21,049 nucleotides of DNA, from contig SDNV01000043.1 in NCBI GenBank assembly GCA_004524515.1, positions 1 to 21,049 on the forward strand. The letters are read 5' to 3'. Of this stretch, positions 1 to 8,315 are shown piece after piece. This DNA is from Promethearchaeota archaeon. Lineage in GTDB: Archaea; Asgardarchaeota; Lokiarchaeia; Sigynarchaeales; SOKP01. Within the stretch, counting starts at the first letter, position 1, and every line of letters starts with the position of its first letter. The notes under the pieces are model-generated. The model saw only the letters and a program-made list of their open reading frames with translations. It was not told the origin of the DNA and did not search any database. Position numbers and translations under genes: made by a program.

Positions 1-1868
1 ACAATTTTAAATTTAAACTCTTTATCTTCAGCATTTTTTATGGTTAGTTTATCTCCAATTTCCTTGTCTAATTTTAATGCATGCACAGAGGAAATTACTA
101 TCTCATCATCATCTTTAGGAGCTGAATTTTTTATACTTTCATCGTACCAAGAAAATTTATGAACCTCGCTATTAGCTATATCAATACCTTGTAAAATAAG
201 ATCTTGATCATCTTTATCGCCTTTAGCTTCAGCTGTAATTAATCCTTTAGTATAAAGCTCAATTTCCTTAATTCCTTCCATTTTTTTTATTAATTCAATG
301 ATAGAATTCGGATTTGAATCGTTCACGCTTGTTTGAAATATTACATTAAGATCCCATCGTTCTGTAGTATCAATATTGTTTTGTTTATTACTAAAAGTCC
401 TATTAACATTATAGTACATACTATCCAGTAAACTTTCTGTAGCTGAAACAATCAATAATGAAAAGGTCATCACTGCTATAGTGAAAGATATTCTCTTCCG
501 ATTACGGAATAAATTACGGAACGTTAATTTATTTAGAATATTATATGATCTTGAAATTTTTTTAACTCGTTTAATTTTATTTGAAATCTCAGTTTGTTCA
601 TAAATTAATTCTGCTATGATTTTTTTATTAATTTTATTAATTGAAAAATAGATACTTAAAAATATGAGTAATCCTCCGATAATAAGTCCAAGATATAAAA
701 CCTCTGGAAGAAAAATGAAAGAAAAATGCAAAAACGAAACATTTGCCATTTCAGCAAACATTGAGTTCAACATAAGATAGCCTAAACCAAATCCAACTAA
801 TATTCCTGTGGGAATTGAAACAATCGAGATGAAAATGACATTGAATAGAAAATACTTCAATATATCTCGCTTAGTATAACCGAGACTCAATAAAAACCCA
901 ATTTGTTGTTTTTGTCCATACACGTATCTATTAAAAATAATATACACAATGATTCCTCCCATTAACGCCATAAAGACCAACAAGATCATCATAATTTCTC
1001 CGGTTGATTCTACATCTCCTTGCATTAGGGTATAAGCATACGAATCCTCGAAAGCTTCAGCTTTTTCAATATTGACATTGCATTCCTCTCTTAAATACGC
1101 TTTTACATTATCATTACCTTCTTCTGGATTATCCTTAAATGTAACTGCTATATTATTATAATCTACATGGGAATAATAATTAATGAGATCCGTATAGTCC
1201 TCAGGAGAAGTAGCATTAATCGATGTAAAATAATCAATAATATAACTTTTTAAGGTATCTTTAGCGAGAAAAATTACTCCCATGGATCCTTCTACGGGAA
1301 ATAAATATTCGGGATTTGAAGTCATCACAATAAATTCAGGAGCATTTACATAACCATAAATTCTTATATCATTATCATTAAGTCCATCAATTTCAATTTT
1401 TTCTCCAATTTTTAGGCCATTGCTTTCCGCAAACGTCTGATCAATAACAGCACTTATTTCTTCATCTTTATCAAAGTTTTCTCCTTTAGTTATTGCGTAA
1501 TCATATACCTCTGGATGATCTAGATCTGCATCCAAACCTACAAGTAATAGATACTTTCTTTCATTCTGATCGGGTAACTCTAAGGAGGCTGTCCAAAATA
1601 ATCTACCAGAATAATCATCAACCTTATCAATATCATCTAAAGCATCTAATTGAGTCTGACTTATCCAGGTTTCGTCTGATAATTGATAGGTATAATCAGC
1701 GTGGTTTACTTCATCAAAATATTGATTCATCATAGGAAGAGCGGCTTGTATCCCATAATACAACCCTAAACTGCCACCTAAAGAGAGAATGATAGTAAAG
1801 ATGATAAGATAACTCCGCCAACCTAGTTTTCTAAAATCTTTTACTGCTTTTCTTAAAAGAATATCCAT
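1..1868 (-). CDS. ABC transporter permease, FtsX/MacB type (C-terminus beyond window)
   Basis: Partial gene: 622 codons are open from an ATG at 1868 down to the window edge, and the C-terminus lies outside. It is a membrane subunit of a MacB/LolCDE-like ABC system, a family that drives extrusion or mechanotransmission across the cytoplasmic membrane. A first helix (about residues 17-37) is followed by a roughly 240-residue extracellular domain rich in Asp/Glu/Tyr (MacB periplasmic-core-like). Three further helices (about 290-312, 330-355, 385-405) form an FtsX core. Then comes a basic cytoplasmic stretch with the LTFRNLFRNRKR motif, a fifth helix (about 460-480) and the start of a second extracellular domain. 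This is the layout of permeases with duplicated FtsX domains. It begins 21 bp after the stop of its ATPase and is almost certainly co-transcribed with it. The substrate cannot be read from the sequence. Confidence 0.88.
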   Translation of the reverse strand, partial: MDILLRKAVKDFRKLGWRSYLIIFTIILSLGGSLGLYYGIQAALPMMNQYFDEVNHADYTYQLSDETWISQTQLDALDDIDKVDDYSGRLFWTASLELPDQNERKYLLLVGLDADLDHPEVYDYAITKGENFDKDEEISAVIDQTFAESNGLKIGEKIEIDGLNDNDIRIYGYVNAPEFIVMTSNPEYLFPVEGSMGVIFLAKDTLKSYIIDYFTSINATSPEDYTDLINYYSHVDYNNIAVTFKDNPEEGNDNVKAYLREECNVNIEKAEAFEDSYAYTLMQGDVESTGEIMMILLVFMALMGGIIVYIIFNRYVYGQKQQIGFLLSLGYTKRDILKYFLFNVIFISIVSIPTGILVGFGLGYLMLNSMFAEMANVSFLHFSFIFLPEVLYLGLIIGGLLIFLSIYFSINKINKKIIAELIYEQTEISNKIKRVKKISRSYNILNKLTFRNLFRNRKRISFTIAVMTFSLLIVSATESLLDSMYYNVNRTFSNKQNNIDTTERWDLNVIFQTSVNDSNPNSIIELIKKMEGIKEIELYTKGLITAEAKGDKDDQDLILQGIDIANSEVHKFSWYDESIKNSAPKDDDEIVISSVHALKLDKEIGDKLTIKNAEDKEFKFKI

Positions 1869-1889
1869 TTCTAATTTAGCTCTGATACA

Positions 1890-2609
1890 CTATTTTTCTA
1901 ATTGTCCATTTTTTAGTCTTATAATTCTTGTTGCGAACATATTCGCGATATTTAAACTATGAGTGACTAAGACTATTGTAATACCTATCTCCTCATTCAT
2001 TTTTTTCATTAAATTAAGAATTTTTTCACCTGTATTTGTATCTAAATTCCCAGTTGGTTCGTCGCATAAAAGTATGAAATTTTTCCCCACAAACGGGATT
2101 TTTGCTAAAGCTCTTGCAATTGCAACCCGTTGTTGCTCTCCCCCACTTAACTGTGAGGGATAATGGTATAACCGATCTCCTAATCCCACCTTTTCTAAGT
2201 ATTCTTTGGCAATTTTGTAGGTATCTAATTGCTTTTTTAGTTTTTTGTTTAATAGATCAATTCCTATTATCACATTATCTATGGCATTTAATGCGGGAAA
2301 AAGATTAAAAAATTGAAATATAAATCCAATTTTATCTCTACGATACAAAGTAAAATCCTTTTGATCATATTCTTTTATATCTTTTCCGAATATAATTAAA
2401 GAATCTCCATCTTTATCAGGAGAAGTGATCCCTCCTAATAAATTTAATAGAGTTGTTTTTCCAGAACCGGAGGGTCCTAAAACTACTATTCGTTGCCCCT
2501 TTTGTACTTTTAAATTTAAATTCCTTAGTGCTTCTACTTTTATTTCTCCAGAAATATACGTTTTTGAAATATTTGATATTTCTATTGAATACAATTCACT
2601 TTTTGACAT
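1890..2609 (-). CDS. ABC transporter ATP-binding protein, LolD/MacB type
   Basis: This is the ATPase partner of the FtsX-type permease that follows 21 bp downstream. Numbered from the ATG at 2609 (239 aa), all motifs are intact. Walker [10 protein letters not shown] is at 45-53, the Q-loop Gln at about 99, the signature LSGGEQ at 154-159, Walker B with D183-E184, the D-loop GNLD and the switch His at about 217. The GNLD D-loop and the short single-domain length are typical of the LolD/MacB/FtsE group. A GTG at 2621 would add four residues (MHNI). I prefer the ATG because the family normally starts close to this point. Neither start has a clear Shine-Dalgarno. The gene is divergent from the zinc-ribbon gene at 2715, with a short AT-rich promoter region between them. 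Confidence 0.93.
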   Translation of the reverse strand: MSKSELYSIEISNISKTYISGEIKVEALRNLNLKVQKGQRIVVLGPSGSGKTTLLNLLGGITSPDKDGDSLIIFGKDIKEYDQKDFTLYRRDKIGFIFQFFNLFPALNAIDNVIIGIDLLNKKLKKQLDTYKIAKEYLEKVGLGDRLYHYPSQLSGGEQQRVAIARALAKIPFVGKNFILLCDEPTGNLDTNTGEKILNLMKKMNEEIGITIVLVTHSLNIANMFATRIIRLKNGQLEK

Positions 2610-2671
2610 AATATTATGCACTCATAATTTTAATTAAAATAATTTTCAAATTTAATTAATTAAGATTAATA

Positions 2672-2679
2672 TTTATATT
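2672..2679 (+). promoter_or_regulatory. TATA-like box in divergent intergenic region
   Basis: TTTATATT lies about 40 bp before the zinc-ribbon start. An archaeal TATA box here would place transcription start near 2700, about 15 nt before the ATG. Read on the other strand the same element (AATATAAA) could serve the ABC ATPase gene. Assignment is by position and composition only. Confidence 0.4.
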
Positions 2680-2714
2680 GTTTATTCACCTTTTATCACA
2701 TTGGAGATTAATAA

Positions 2715-2972
2715 ATGACAGATTTGGAAAAAATAAAGAATATCATTGAAGCGCATGATGCAGACCCTAAAAAATGCCCTTATTGCCTGAAAAGATTAAA
2801 GTCAAAGTTTTTTAAAGCAGATAGTTCTGTAAGATATTATTGTTCTTTCTGTGAGCAATATGTTGATATGGAATGGGATTACTTACATGCTATTGCAATA
2901 AGGGTGGAAAAATATTTGGTTTTAAGTGATCCTGCGGGATTATATGAGTTTAAGAAATCAAATAAACAATAG
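2715..2972 (+). CDS. Small zinc-ribbon protein, function unknown
   Basis: This 85-residue protein starts at an ATG with a well placed Shine-Dalgarno (GGAG about 8 nt upstream). Two CxxC pairs, C21-P-Y-C24 and C43-S-F-C46, are 18 residues apart and form a classic four-cysteine zinc ribbon. Around them are a charged N-terminal helix (residues 1-17) and a C-terminal helical segment containing WDYLHAIAIRVEKYL. There is no signal peptide or membrane helix, so it is probably cytoplasmic. Short zinc ribbons of this kind in archaea often mediate protein-protein or nucleic-acid contacts, but nothing here identifies a partner. I do not recognise a named family. Confidence 0.8.
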   Translation: MTDLEKIKNIIEAHDADPKKCPYCLKRLKSKFFKADSSVRYYCSFCEQYVDMEWDYLHAIAIRVEKYLVLSDPAGLYEFKKSNKQ

Positions 2973-3018
2973 GATGAAATTCTTTATTATTCTAAAAATC
3001 ATTTTCCCGAGGGAGAAA

Positions 3019-3028
3019 TATATATAAA
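3019..3028 (+). promoter_or_regulatory. Probable TATA box for the 3101 membrane-protein gene
   Basis: TATATATAAA is preceded by a purine-rich GAGGGAGAA stretch that could act as a BRE element. Transcription would start near 3050, giving a leader of about 50 nt before the ATG at 3101. Confidence 0.45.
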
Positions 3029-3100
3029 TGATTTAATTAGAGTATGATTATTAAAATATTAAATTTTTAAACCTAATTTTACTAAATCTGAGCGGATAAA

Positions 3101-3820
3101 ATGGCTCTAACAATATTAGATATGGCAAATGGTGTGTTTAGTATCATTTTCGTTTCAATTTCAGTACTAATAGGATTAACAATCATCTCAAAATATTTTG
3201 AGTATAAACAAAGAACGTATTTATTAATCGGACTAACATGGATTGGTATGTCAACACCTTGGACGCCGAGTTCTATTTCTTTAATAACATATTTACTGTT
3301 TGGTATTGTGCTTCCTATCGAAATTCTTTTATTTATCGCAATTTTCTTTTTACCGTTTGTCCAGCTTTTTTGGTTAACGGTTGTATGTATTTTTAAAGGA
3401 ATCAAGAAGCGGAAAATAATTCTTGGAATATTTACAATAGAGGGGATAATATTTGAAGCATTTTTCTTATTGAGTCTCTTTACTAATCCCTCTGCAATAG
3501 GTGAATTTTCAGGAACTTTCGATATGAACTATAAATTGGTTATTAATCTTTTCTTGTTTTCATTGTTGATTCTCTTTATTATAACAGGAACGATGCTTGC
3601 TCAAGAATCCTTAAAATCGGATGATCCAGAAGTTAAGTTGAAAGGAAAACTGCTTTTTCTAGCGTTTTATTCCTTTATTATCGGTGCTATTTTAGATATA
3701 TTTAGTTCAAATTCTATTCTTCTATTAACTATAGCACGCTTAGTATTGATATTAAGTGCTTTCGAATTCTATGGGGGTTTTATACTGCCTAATTGGATGA
3801 AAAGGATCTTTCTAAAGTAA
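3101..3820 (+). CDS. Seven-helix integral membrane protein, function unknown
   Basis: A 239-residue, very hydrophobic protein with about seven predicted membrane helices. They lie at roughly residues 10-33, 40-66, 70-98, 105-127, 143-167, 182-203 and 205-229. Loops are short and the termini charged, with a basic C-terminus (WMKRIFLK). No catalytic motif or conserved charged cluster inside the helices was recognised, so I assign no function. It has the same length, helix number and C-terminal pattern as the minus-strand protein at 5858-6562: a basic residue, then LxF, FIIG, a conserved Asp and a final helix ending near FxxGxF/YG. I therefore infer that the two are distant paralogues, perhaps sensory or ligand-binding 7TM modules. 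A T-rich run follows the stop. Confidence 0.75.
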   Translation: MALTILDMANGVFSIIFVSISVLIGLTIISKYFEYKQRTYLLIGLTWIGMSTPWTPSSISLITYLLFGIVLPIEILLFIAIFFLPFVQLFWLTVVCIFKGIKKRKIILGIFTIEGIIFEAFFLLSLFTNPSAIGEFSGTFDMNYKLVINLFLFSLLILFIITGTMLAQESLKSDDPEVKLKGKLLFLAFYSFIIGAILDIFSSNSILLLTIARLVLILSAFEFYGGFILPNWMKRIFLK

Positions 3821-3838
3821 AAATTAATTTATTCCATT

Positions 3839-3851
3839 CTTTTTTTCTTTT
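3839..3851 (+). terminator. Oligo-T termination signal
   Basis: A C-T7-C-T4 tract lies 19 bp after the stop of the seven-helix gene. Archaeal RNA polymerase terminates at such non-template T-runs without needing a hairpin. The next gene starts shortly after it. Confidence 0.4.
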
Positions 3852-3904
3852 AATTACATAATATTGTTTTAGAATTATTAAAGATGAGAGATTTAATATT
3901 AAAG

Positions 3905-4369
3905 ATGAAAACTGAACATGCATCAAAAGAGGATTTAAAAGAAATTCTTTCACTTCAGAAGTTAGCTTATCAAAGCGAAGCAGAGATTTATAATGATTTT
4001 ACCATCCCTCCATTGATTCAAACTCTTGATGAGATAAAACAAGATTTTTCGTTTCAAATTTTCCTTAAAATATTAGTAAAAAATAAGATAATTGGTTCGG
4101 TTAGAGCCTATAAAGAAAATGATACATGTTTTATCGGAAAACTTATTGTACATCCAGATTTTCAAAATCAAGGCATTGGAACAGAATTATTAAATGAAAT
4201 CGAGGCAAGATTTGATGATGTCAAGCGATATGAATTATTTACAGGTCATAAAAGTGAAAAAAATCTCTATTTATATCAAAAACTTGGATTTCAGCAATTT
4301 AAAACAGAGAAAATCCATGAAAATCTGCATATGATATATTTAGAAAAACAAAATAAAAAAATGAGTTAA
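3905..4369 (+). CDS. GNAT-family N-acetyltransferase
   Basis: A protein of about 154 residues from the ATG at 3905. It transfers an acetyl group from acetyl-CoA to an amine whose identity is not visible here. The acetyl-CoA pyrophosphate-binding motif A, QNQGIGT, is at residues 87-93, after the beta-4 strand GKLIVHPDF. Motif B, LYQKLGF, is at 123-129. An upstream in-frame ATG at 3884 would add seven residues (MRDLILK). I chose 3905 because GNAT domains usually begin directly with the first strand, here MKTEHASKEDLKEI. The ATTGGT/GSVRAY strand and the length of about 150 aa are typical of single-domain GNATs. It is a stand-alone gene and the neighbours give no clue to the substrate. Confidence 0.88.
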   Translation: MKTEHASKEDLKEILSLQKLAYQSEAEIYNDFTIPPLIQTLDEIKQDFSFQIFLKILVKNKIIGSVRAYKENDTCFIGKLIVHPDFQNQGIGTELLNEIEARFDDVKRYELFTGHKSEKNLYLYQKLGFQQFKTEKIHENLHMIYLEKQNKKMS

Positions 4370-4412
4370 AATATTCTTATAGCTAAAAAATAACTTGCTA
4401 AATCCCTTAATC

Positions 4413-4421
4413 TTTATAAAA
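4413..4421 (+). promoter_or_regulatory. Possible TATA box upstream of the DUF763 gene
   Basis: TTTATAAAA lies in the 225-bp gap between the GNAT gene and the DUF763 start at 4595. Transcription would begin near 4443. The rest of the gap is plain AT-rich sequence with no recognised structure. Confidence 0.3.
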
Positions 4422-4594
4422 AGAATTTTTATAATTTAAGCGTTAATTTTATAATCCATTTTTTAAATACCCAATTCTTCACTCATTATTAATGTAATAG
4501 TAAAAATCAATAATTTTCAGTGATCACTCTTTTTAAATGGAAAGAAAATTGTATTAATTTAGAAGTAAATTCTGGTAAATCTTGGTCGATAAGA

Positions 4595-5725
4595 ATGAAT
4601 AAAGTGGGTATAGCAACACTTCCCTTACATGGAGGGAAAGCTCCAGCTTGGTTATTCAAACGAATGGTTACTTTAGCTAAGCCAATTTTTAAAATATTAT
4701 ATGATATGGAAGGATCAGATGGAATATTAAGAAGAATATCAGATACCTACTGGTTTCAGGGATTATCCTGTATTTTGGGATATGATTGGCATTCTAGTGG
4801 AGTTACCACAGTATTGGGGGGAGTATTTAAGGAAGTATTGAATCCCTTAGAGCATGGTCTCATGGTTGCGGGAGGTAAAGGAAAAATATCCCTAAAAGTA
4901 AAAGAACATTTACAAGAAAAAGCCAAAAATTTAGATTATAATGAAGACGAAATCGAAAAACTTAATGAGATTAGTAGGTTAGTGGCAAAAATAGATAACG
5001 CTGCCATACAAGATGGCTTTGGCTTATATCATCATAATATGTTCGTTTCTGAAAATAATTGGGCAATAGTACAACAAGGTATGGATATAGAAATAAAAAA
5101 AGCAAGGAGATACCATTGGTTCTCTGAAGAACTTACAAGTTTTCTTAATAATCCACACTCCGGGATTAGTTCGGAAATTCTAAAAGAAAAAGTATTAGAT
5201 ATGGCTTCTAAAGATAGCCAAAATTGTAGAAAAGTCTCATTAGATTTAGTATCAGAGGGTTCCAATCGATTGAAGCGGTATTTAAGTAAATTAAAGGATG
5301 GCACTCAAACGAGTTTAGATGATTTTATAAAATCCAATAAATCCATTGAATTGATCCAGATTCCTCATCTTAATATGCCCATACCCTTCATACTTAAATG
5401 GGACACCTTAGATATGGCGAAAGATCTCGCTTTGGATGATTATACTGAATTATTAAAGCTTAGAGGTTTAGGACCAGGCATGATAAGAGCTTTAGCGTTG
5501 ATTTCGGAATTTATATGGGGGGAGCCTCCAAGTTGGAAGGATCCAGCAAAATATGCTTTTGCAATGGGAGGGAAAGATGGTATCCCATATCCTGTGAATT
5601 TAAAAAGAATGGAAAAATGTGCTGAAATCTTAGAAGTTGCCATTAATAGTGCGAAATTAGACCAAAAAGATAAATTGGGGGCATTAAAGAGATTGCACAA
5701 GTTTGAAAAAAAAACTTATTCATAA
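4595..5725 (+). CDS. DUF763 family protein
   Basis: A soluble protein of 376 residues from the ATG at 4595. Recognised landmarks of DUF763 are the N-terminal G-A/I-x-LPLHGGKAPxWLFxRM block (residues 4-22), WFQ...LGYDWHSSGVTT (about 53-71), the QDGFGLYHHxMF and WAIVQQGM segments, and RRYHWFSE. A C-terminal helix-hairpin-helix-like stretch, LRGLGPGMIRALAL, is near 288-301, followed by AFAMGGKDGIPYPV. The hairpin-like motif suggests nucleic-acid contact, but the family has no established function that I can state. A GTG at 4520 would add 25 residues. I prefer 4595 because family members begin right before the LPLHGG block. It is a single gene, convergent with the seven-helix gene on the other strand. 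Confidence 0.85.
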   Translation: MNKVGIATLPLHGGKAPAWLFKRMVTLAKPIFKILYDMEGSDGILRRISDTYWFQGLSCILGYDWHSSGVTTVLGGVFKEVLNPLEHGLMVAGGKGKISLKVKEHLQEKAKNLDYNEDEIEKLNEISRLVAKIDNAAIQDGFGLYHHNMFVSENNWAIVQQGMDIEIKKARRYHWFSEELTSFLNNPHSGISSEILKEKVLDMASKDSQNCRKVSLDLVSEGSNRLKRYLSKLKDGTQTSLDDFIKSNKSIELIQIPHLNMPIPFILKWDTLDMAKDLALDDYTELLKLRGLGPGMIRALALISEFIWGEPPSWKDPAKYAFAMGGKDGIPYPVNLKRMEKCAEILEVAINSAKLDQKDKLGALKRLHKFEKKTYS

Positions 5726-5788
5726 TAGTCTATCAATCTTCATTGTGTTTACTTTTCCCCTCATCAATCTTAGATTTATAGATAATGA

Positions 5789-5802
5789 AAGCTTTAAAGC
5801 TT
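5789..5802. repeat. Perfect 14-bp palindrome between convergent genes
   Basis: AAGCTTTAAAGCTT is its own reverse complement. It sits in the 132-bp gap between the 3' ends of the DUF763 gene and the minus-strand seven-helix gene. It could form a small hairpin in transcripts from either side, or be chance in AT-rich DNA. Confidence 0.45.
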
Positions 5803-5821
5803 AAAATTTGTAAAAGGATAG

Positions 5822-5827
5822 AAAAAA
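5822..5827 (-). terminator. Possible oligo-T terminator
   Basis: On the minus strand this reads as T6 inside TTTATTTTTTC, about 31-36 bp past the stop of the 5858-6562 gene. It is consistent with archaeal T-run termination but short. Confidence 0.3.
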
Positions 5828-5857
5828 TAAATTATTACTTACACTCAGAAAGTATAT

Positions 5858-6562
5858 CTAACCAGTTTCGATTTCTCTCTTCTTACCATAAAAAGCCCCC
5901 GCTACAAAAATTATACCTAATGATAAGGTCGTGAATAATAAGGTATCAAATATTACTTCATTTTCAATTATATTGCCCAAAACATCAATTATTAGAGATC
6001 CAATAATAAAAAGTAACCCTATAAAGAATAATTGCATTCTTTTTCTTGAATTTCCCGTACTTTTTCTTATACCGAAACTATACATTGAAAATGTAGAATA
6101 AATTAACATGAATGCAACGAATATTGCAAATAAAGTATATGGTATGGGTTGAAAATGAGTTTCAGCTGTTTTAGCATCGATTACGATAATATAATCGGTA
6201 AAAACTAAAACAAAGGAAATTACTAAAGATGTGCAAAGAGGCACCCAGAAGCTCAATTTATGAATTTTTATCCATTTACTTGAATATATTAATACCTGCA
6301 TTGTAAAATATAGTAAGAGTACAGCCATCAGGATTGCGATCATTCCCAATTTGAGAAATACAATCACTGCCCATTCTTGACCAATTATTGAATATATTAT
6401 AGTAGATAGTGCATAAATCCCAACAAAACTGCTGGCAAGGGTAAGAAACATATTTCCAAGAGGAACTTGAGAATCTTTTTTTTGTTTTATCAATAATAAT
6501 GAAGCAAAAAAAGAGAGAATTGTTGTGATAAATTCAAAAATGTATGTTATTAGCTCAGTCAT
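5858..6562 (-). CDS. Seven-helix integral membrane protein, function unknown
   Basis: About 234 residues from the ATG at 6562. A TTG at 6580 would add six residues. Seven helices are evident: ELITYIFEFITTILSFF, NMFLTLASSFVGIYALS, WAVIVFLKLGMIAILMAVLL, FWVPLCTSLVISFVLVF, LFAIFVAFMLIYSTF, LFFIGLLFIIGSLIIDVL and LLFTTLSLGIIFVAGAFYG. A basic loop (GIRKSTGNSRKRMQ) before helix 6 and a basic C-terminus (GKKREIETG) suggest that both face the cytoplasm. The overall plan resembles 7TM sensory modules found at the N-termini of histidine kinases, but no output domain is present. It shares length and a C-terminal pattern with the protein encoded at 3101-3820, so I infer a common family. Confidence 0.72.
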   Translation of the reverse strand: MTELITYIFEFITTILSFFASLLLIKQKKDSQVPLGNMFLTLASSFVGIYALSTIIYSIIGQEWAVIVFLKLGMIAILMAVLLLYFTMQVLIYSSKWIKIHKLSFWVPLCTSLVISFVLVFTDYIIVIDAKTAETHFQPIPYTLFAIFVAFMLIYSTFSMYSFGIRKSTGNSRKRMQLFFIGLLFIIGSLIIDVLGNIIENEVIFDTLLFTTLSLGIIFVAGAFYGKKREIETG

Positions 6563-6727
6563 TAACTCAAACCCATACAATTGATAGATAATTTTTAATT
6601 CTAGTTCTTTAGCAAAGAATTAAATTTGATTTATTTAAATAATTTCAAATCCAAAAATTAATAAATTTGAAGATTTTTGGTAAAAGGGGCTTTTTAAACT
6701 TGTTCTTTTAATTATTAGAAATTTTTT

Positions 6728-6736
6728 AAAAAAAAA
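6728..6736 (-). terminator. Oligo-T terminator of the 6774-8129 gene
   Basis: Nine consecutive T residues on the minus strand lie about 38 bp beyond the stop codon, the expected arrangement for archaeal intrinsic termination. Confidence 0.45.
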
Positions 6737-6773
6737 CAGAATAATAATTTATGTAAAGCGTTGGAGATGATAA

Positions 6774-8129
6774 TTATTGGATATCGTCATTTTCATCAGT
6801 ATCTCTCAATAACTTTTCAATTGAAGCACGCCATTTGTTATTCCAATTTTTTACACCCTCACCAATTTTTTGGCTTACCATTTTCACTCCTACTTCAAAT
6901 GGAGATTCTCCCTCCTCAGGTCTCGTAAAGAATGCTCCAATGTATTTAAACACTTGCCTTATTGTGAATTTATCCACCATAAATTCCCTAAAACGTGAAG
7001 AGGCTTTGAATGTAAGCCAAGCAGTTATTATAATAAGAAAGGATAATAGTAAATAGATTCTATGATATAAATCACTTACCCTTAATGCGGGATTAATGAA
7101 TGTAGATAAAATTGGAAAATTACCAATGGGATAATCACTTACGTAAAAAGAATCTAAGTAAACCATATGATATCCCATTGCCATACCAAGAACCATTAAC
7201 ACCACACCACGCTCTCCAAAAAATTGCTTTAAATGATACGTAAAATAAATTCTTGATTGGAATTGCACTGGATTTTCAAAAGGAATAGGGCGGTCTGGTG
7301 CTTCTGAGATTCTTCTTGTTAAGGTCTGAACTAAATAGAGCACACTTATTGAAAGCATAATAATCTCTAAAATCAATGATAATGTTGATTCACTTACATA
7401 AGTAAAACTCATTATTAAATGATAAAACACAAAAAAATTGAAAAATCCAACTGCAGTCGCAAAATTTATAATTCCTGGTTTTGATTCCATTTTTTTTGGA
7501 GCAATCCTCATCAGATCTAAAACAATTAGAGAATTAACTATTCCTAAAATTCCAAATACCCACACTGAGGCGTCGAATTGAAAAATCATGAGAATATAAA
7601 GAGGTATAGATATATATGCTACAAATTTTAGTATAGGTCCGAAAAATATATGATCTTTTGGCATTCCCAATGTAATTACTTTCTTTGGAAATGAAGTAAA
7701 AAAATAAAGAATTAAGAAAAATAAAGATACTGATGAAATTGAAATCCATACAAAAAAGAAAAATAATTTAGCATATGTAAAAAATGATAATTCATAAGTC
7801 CAATTTAAATAGAGAAAAGCTAATACGAAAACTATCATTATAATTGAAGCGATAGAATAATAGACAAATAAGTTATTTATTCTTCCAATTATTATTCCTG
7901 TGACTATTAGAGCAAAAGCTAAAAATAATTCAAAAATAAGCATTGTTCTAATAAGTTCTATAGATGTTAAAATCTGGAGATTAATTAAAATTGCAAGTCC
8001 TGTGTTTATGCCCATAATTAATAGGATTATCAGAGTAAAAGTGATATACTCCTTTTGTTTTAATTTTTGGATACCTCCAAATATTCTATTTTTTAAGAAC
8101 CACATTAAAGTGCGTTCCAAATATGACAA
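6774..8129 (-). CDS. Polytopic integral membrane protein, function unknown
   Basis: A protein of about 451 residues with an estimated 10-12 membrane helices. It starts with a basic cytoplasmic segment (KNRIFGGIQKLKQKEY) and ends with a soluble, charged cytoplasmic tail. The tail (residues 390-451) contains FTRPEEGESPFEVG, an amphipathic stretch (KMVSQKIGEGVKNWNNKW) and an acidic end (DTDENDD). A hydrophilic stretch, RRISEAPDRPIPFENPVQFQ, interrupts the helices near residue 280. The start could be TTG at 8129, which has AGGATC 11 nt upstream, or ATG at 8105. No transporter or enzyme signature was recognised, so no function is assigned. It is transcribed alone, with a T-run terminator downstream. 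Confidence 0.75.
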   Translation of the reverse strand: MSYLERTLMWFLKNRIFGGIQKLKQKEYITFTLIILLIMGINTGLAILINLQILTSIELIRTMLIFELFLAFALIVTGIIIGRINNLFVYYSIASIIMIVFVLAFLYLNWTYELSFFTYAKLFFFFVWISISSVSLFFLILYFFTSFPKKVITLGMPKDHIFFGPILKFVAYISIPLYILMIFQFDASVWVFGILGIVNSLIVLDLMRIAPKKMESKPGIINFATAVGFFNFFVFYHLIMSFTYVSESTLSLILEIIMLSISVLYLVQTLTRRISEAPDRPIPFENPVQFQSRIYFTYHLKQFFGERGVVLMVLGMAMGYHMVYLDSFYVSDYPIGNFPILSTFINPALRVSDLYHRIYLLLSFLIIITAWLTFKASSRFREFMVDKFTIRQVFKYIGAFFTRPEEGESPFEVGVKMVSQKIGEGVKNWNNKWRASIEKLLRDTDENDDIQ

Positions 8130-8177
8130 ACTTATTCAGATCCTATTTTTTTTTTATTTAAAATTAGGTAGTCTACT

Positions 8178-8187
8178 ATATAATAAA
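8178..8187 (-). promoter_or_regulatory. Possible TATA element of the 6774-8129 gene
   Basis: On the minus strand the region reads TTTATTATATA about 50-75 bp before the candidate starts. The 9-nt palindrome GTAGTCTAC (8168-8176) follows it immediately on the promoter-proximal side and could be an operator. The rest of the 8130-8315 gap is AT-rich without recognisable structure. Confidence 0.3.
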
Positions 8188-8315
8188 AACTTATAAAAAA
8201 TTTCTTTTTTTTCAAGTTTTATAAATTACTCTCAAATTTTACATAATTTATACAGTTCTTTAACTTTCTAAATAAATATTTTAATAAATTTTGAAAAAAA
8301 GATTATAATGTTCCT

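Noticed and set aside
1493..1735. 80-residue plus-strand open frame
   Set aside because: It lies entirely inside the continuous minus-strand FtsX-type permease frame and has no recognisable domain.
3082..3405. 107-residue minus-strand open frame
   Set aside because: Antisense shadow of the seven-helix membrane-protein gene; no Shine-Dalgarno or domain.
5789..5802. AAGCTTTAAAGCTT palindrome as a regulatory operator
   Set aside because: It lies between two convergent 3' ends, where an operator is unlikely. Kept only as a repeat and possible transcript hairpin.
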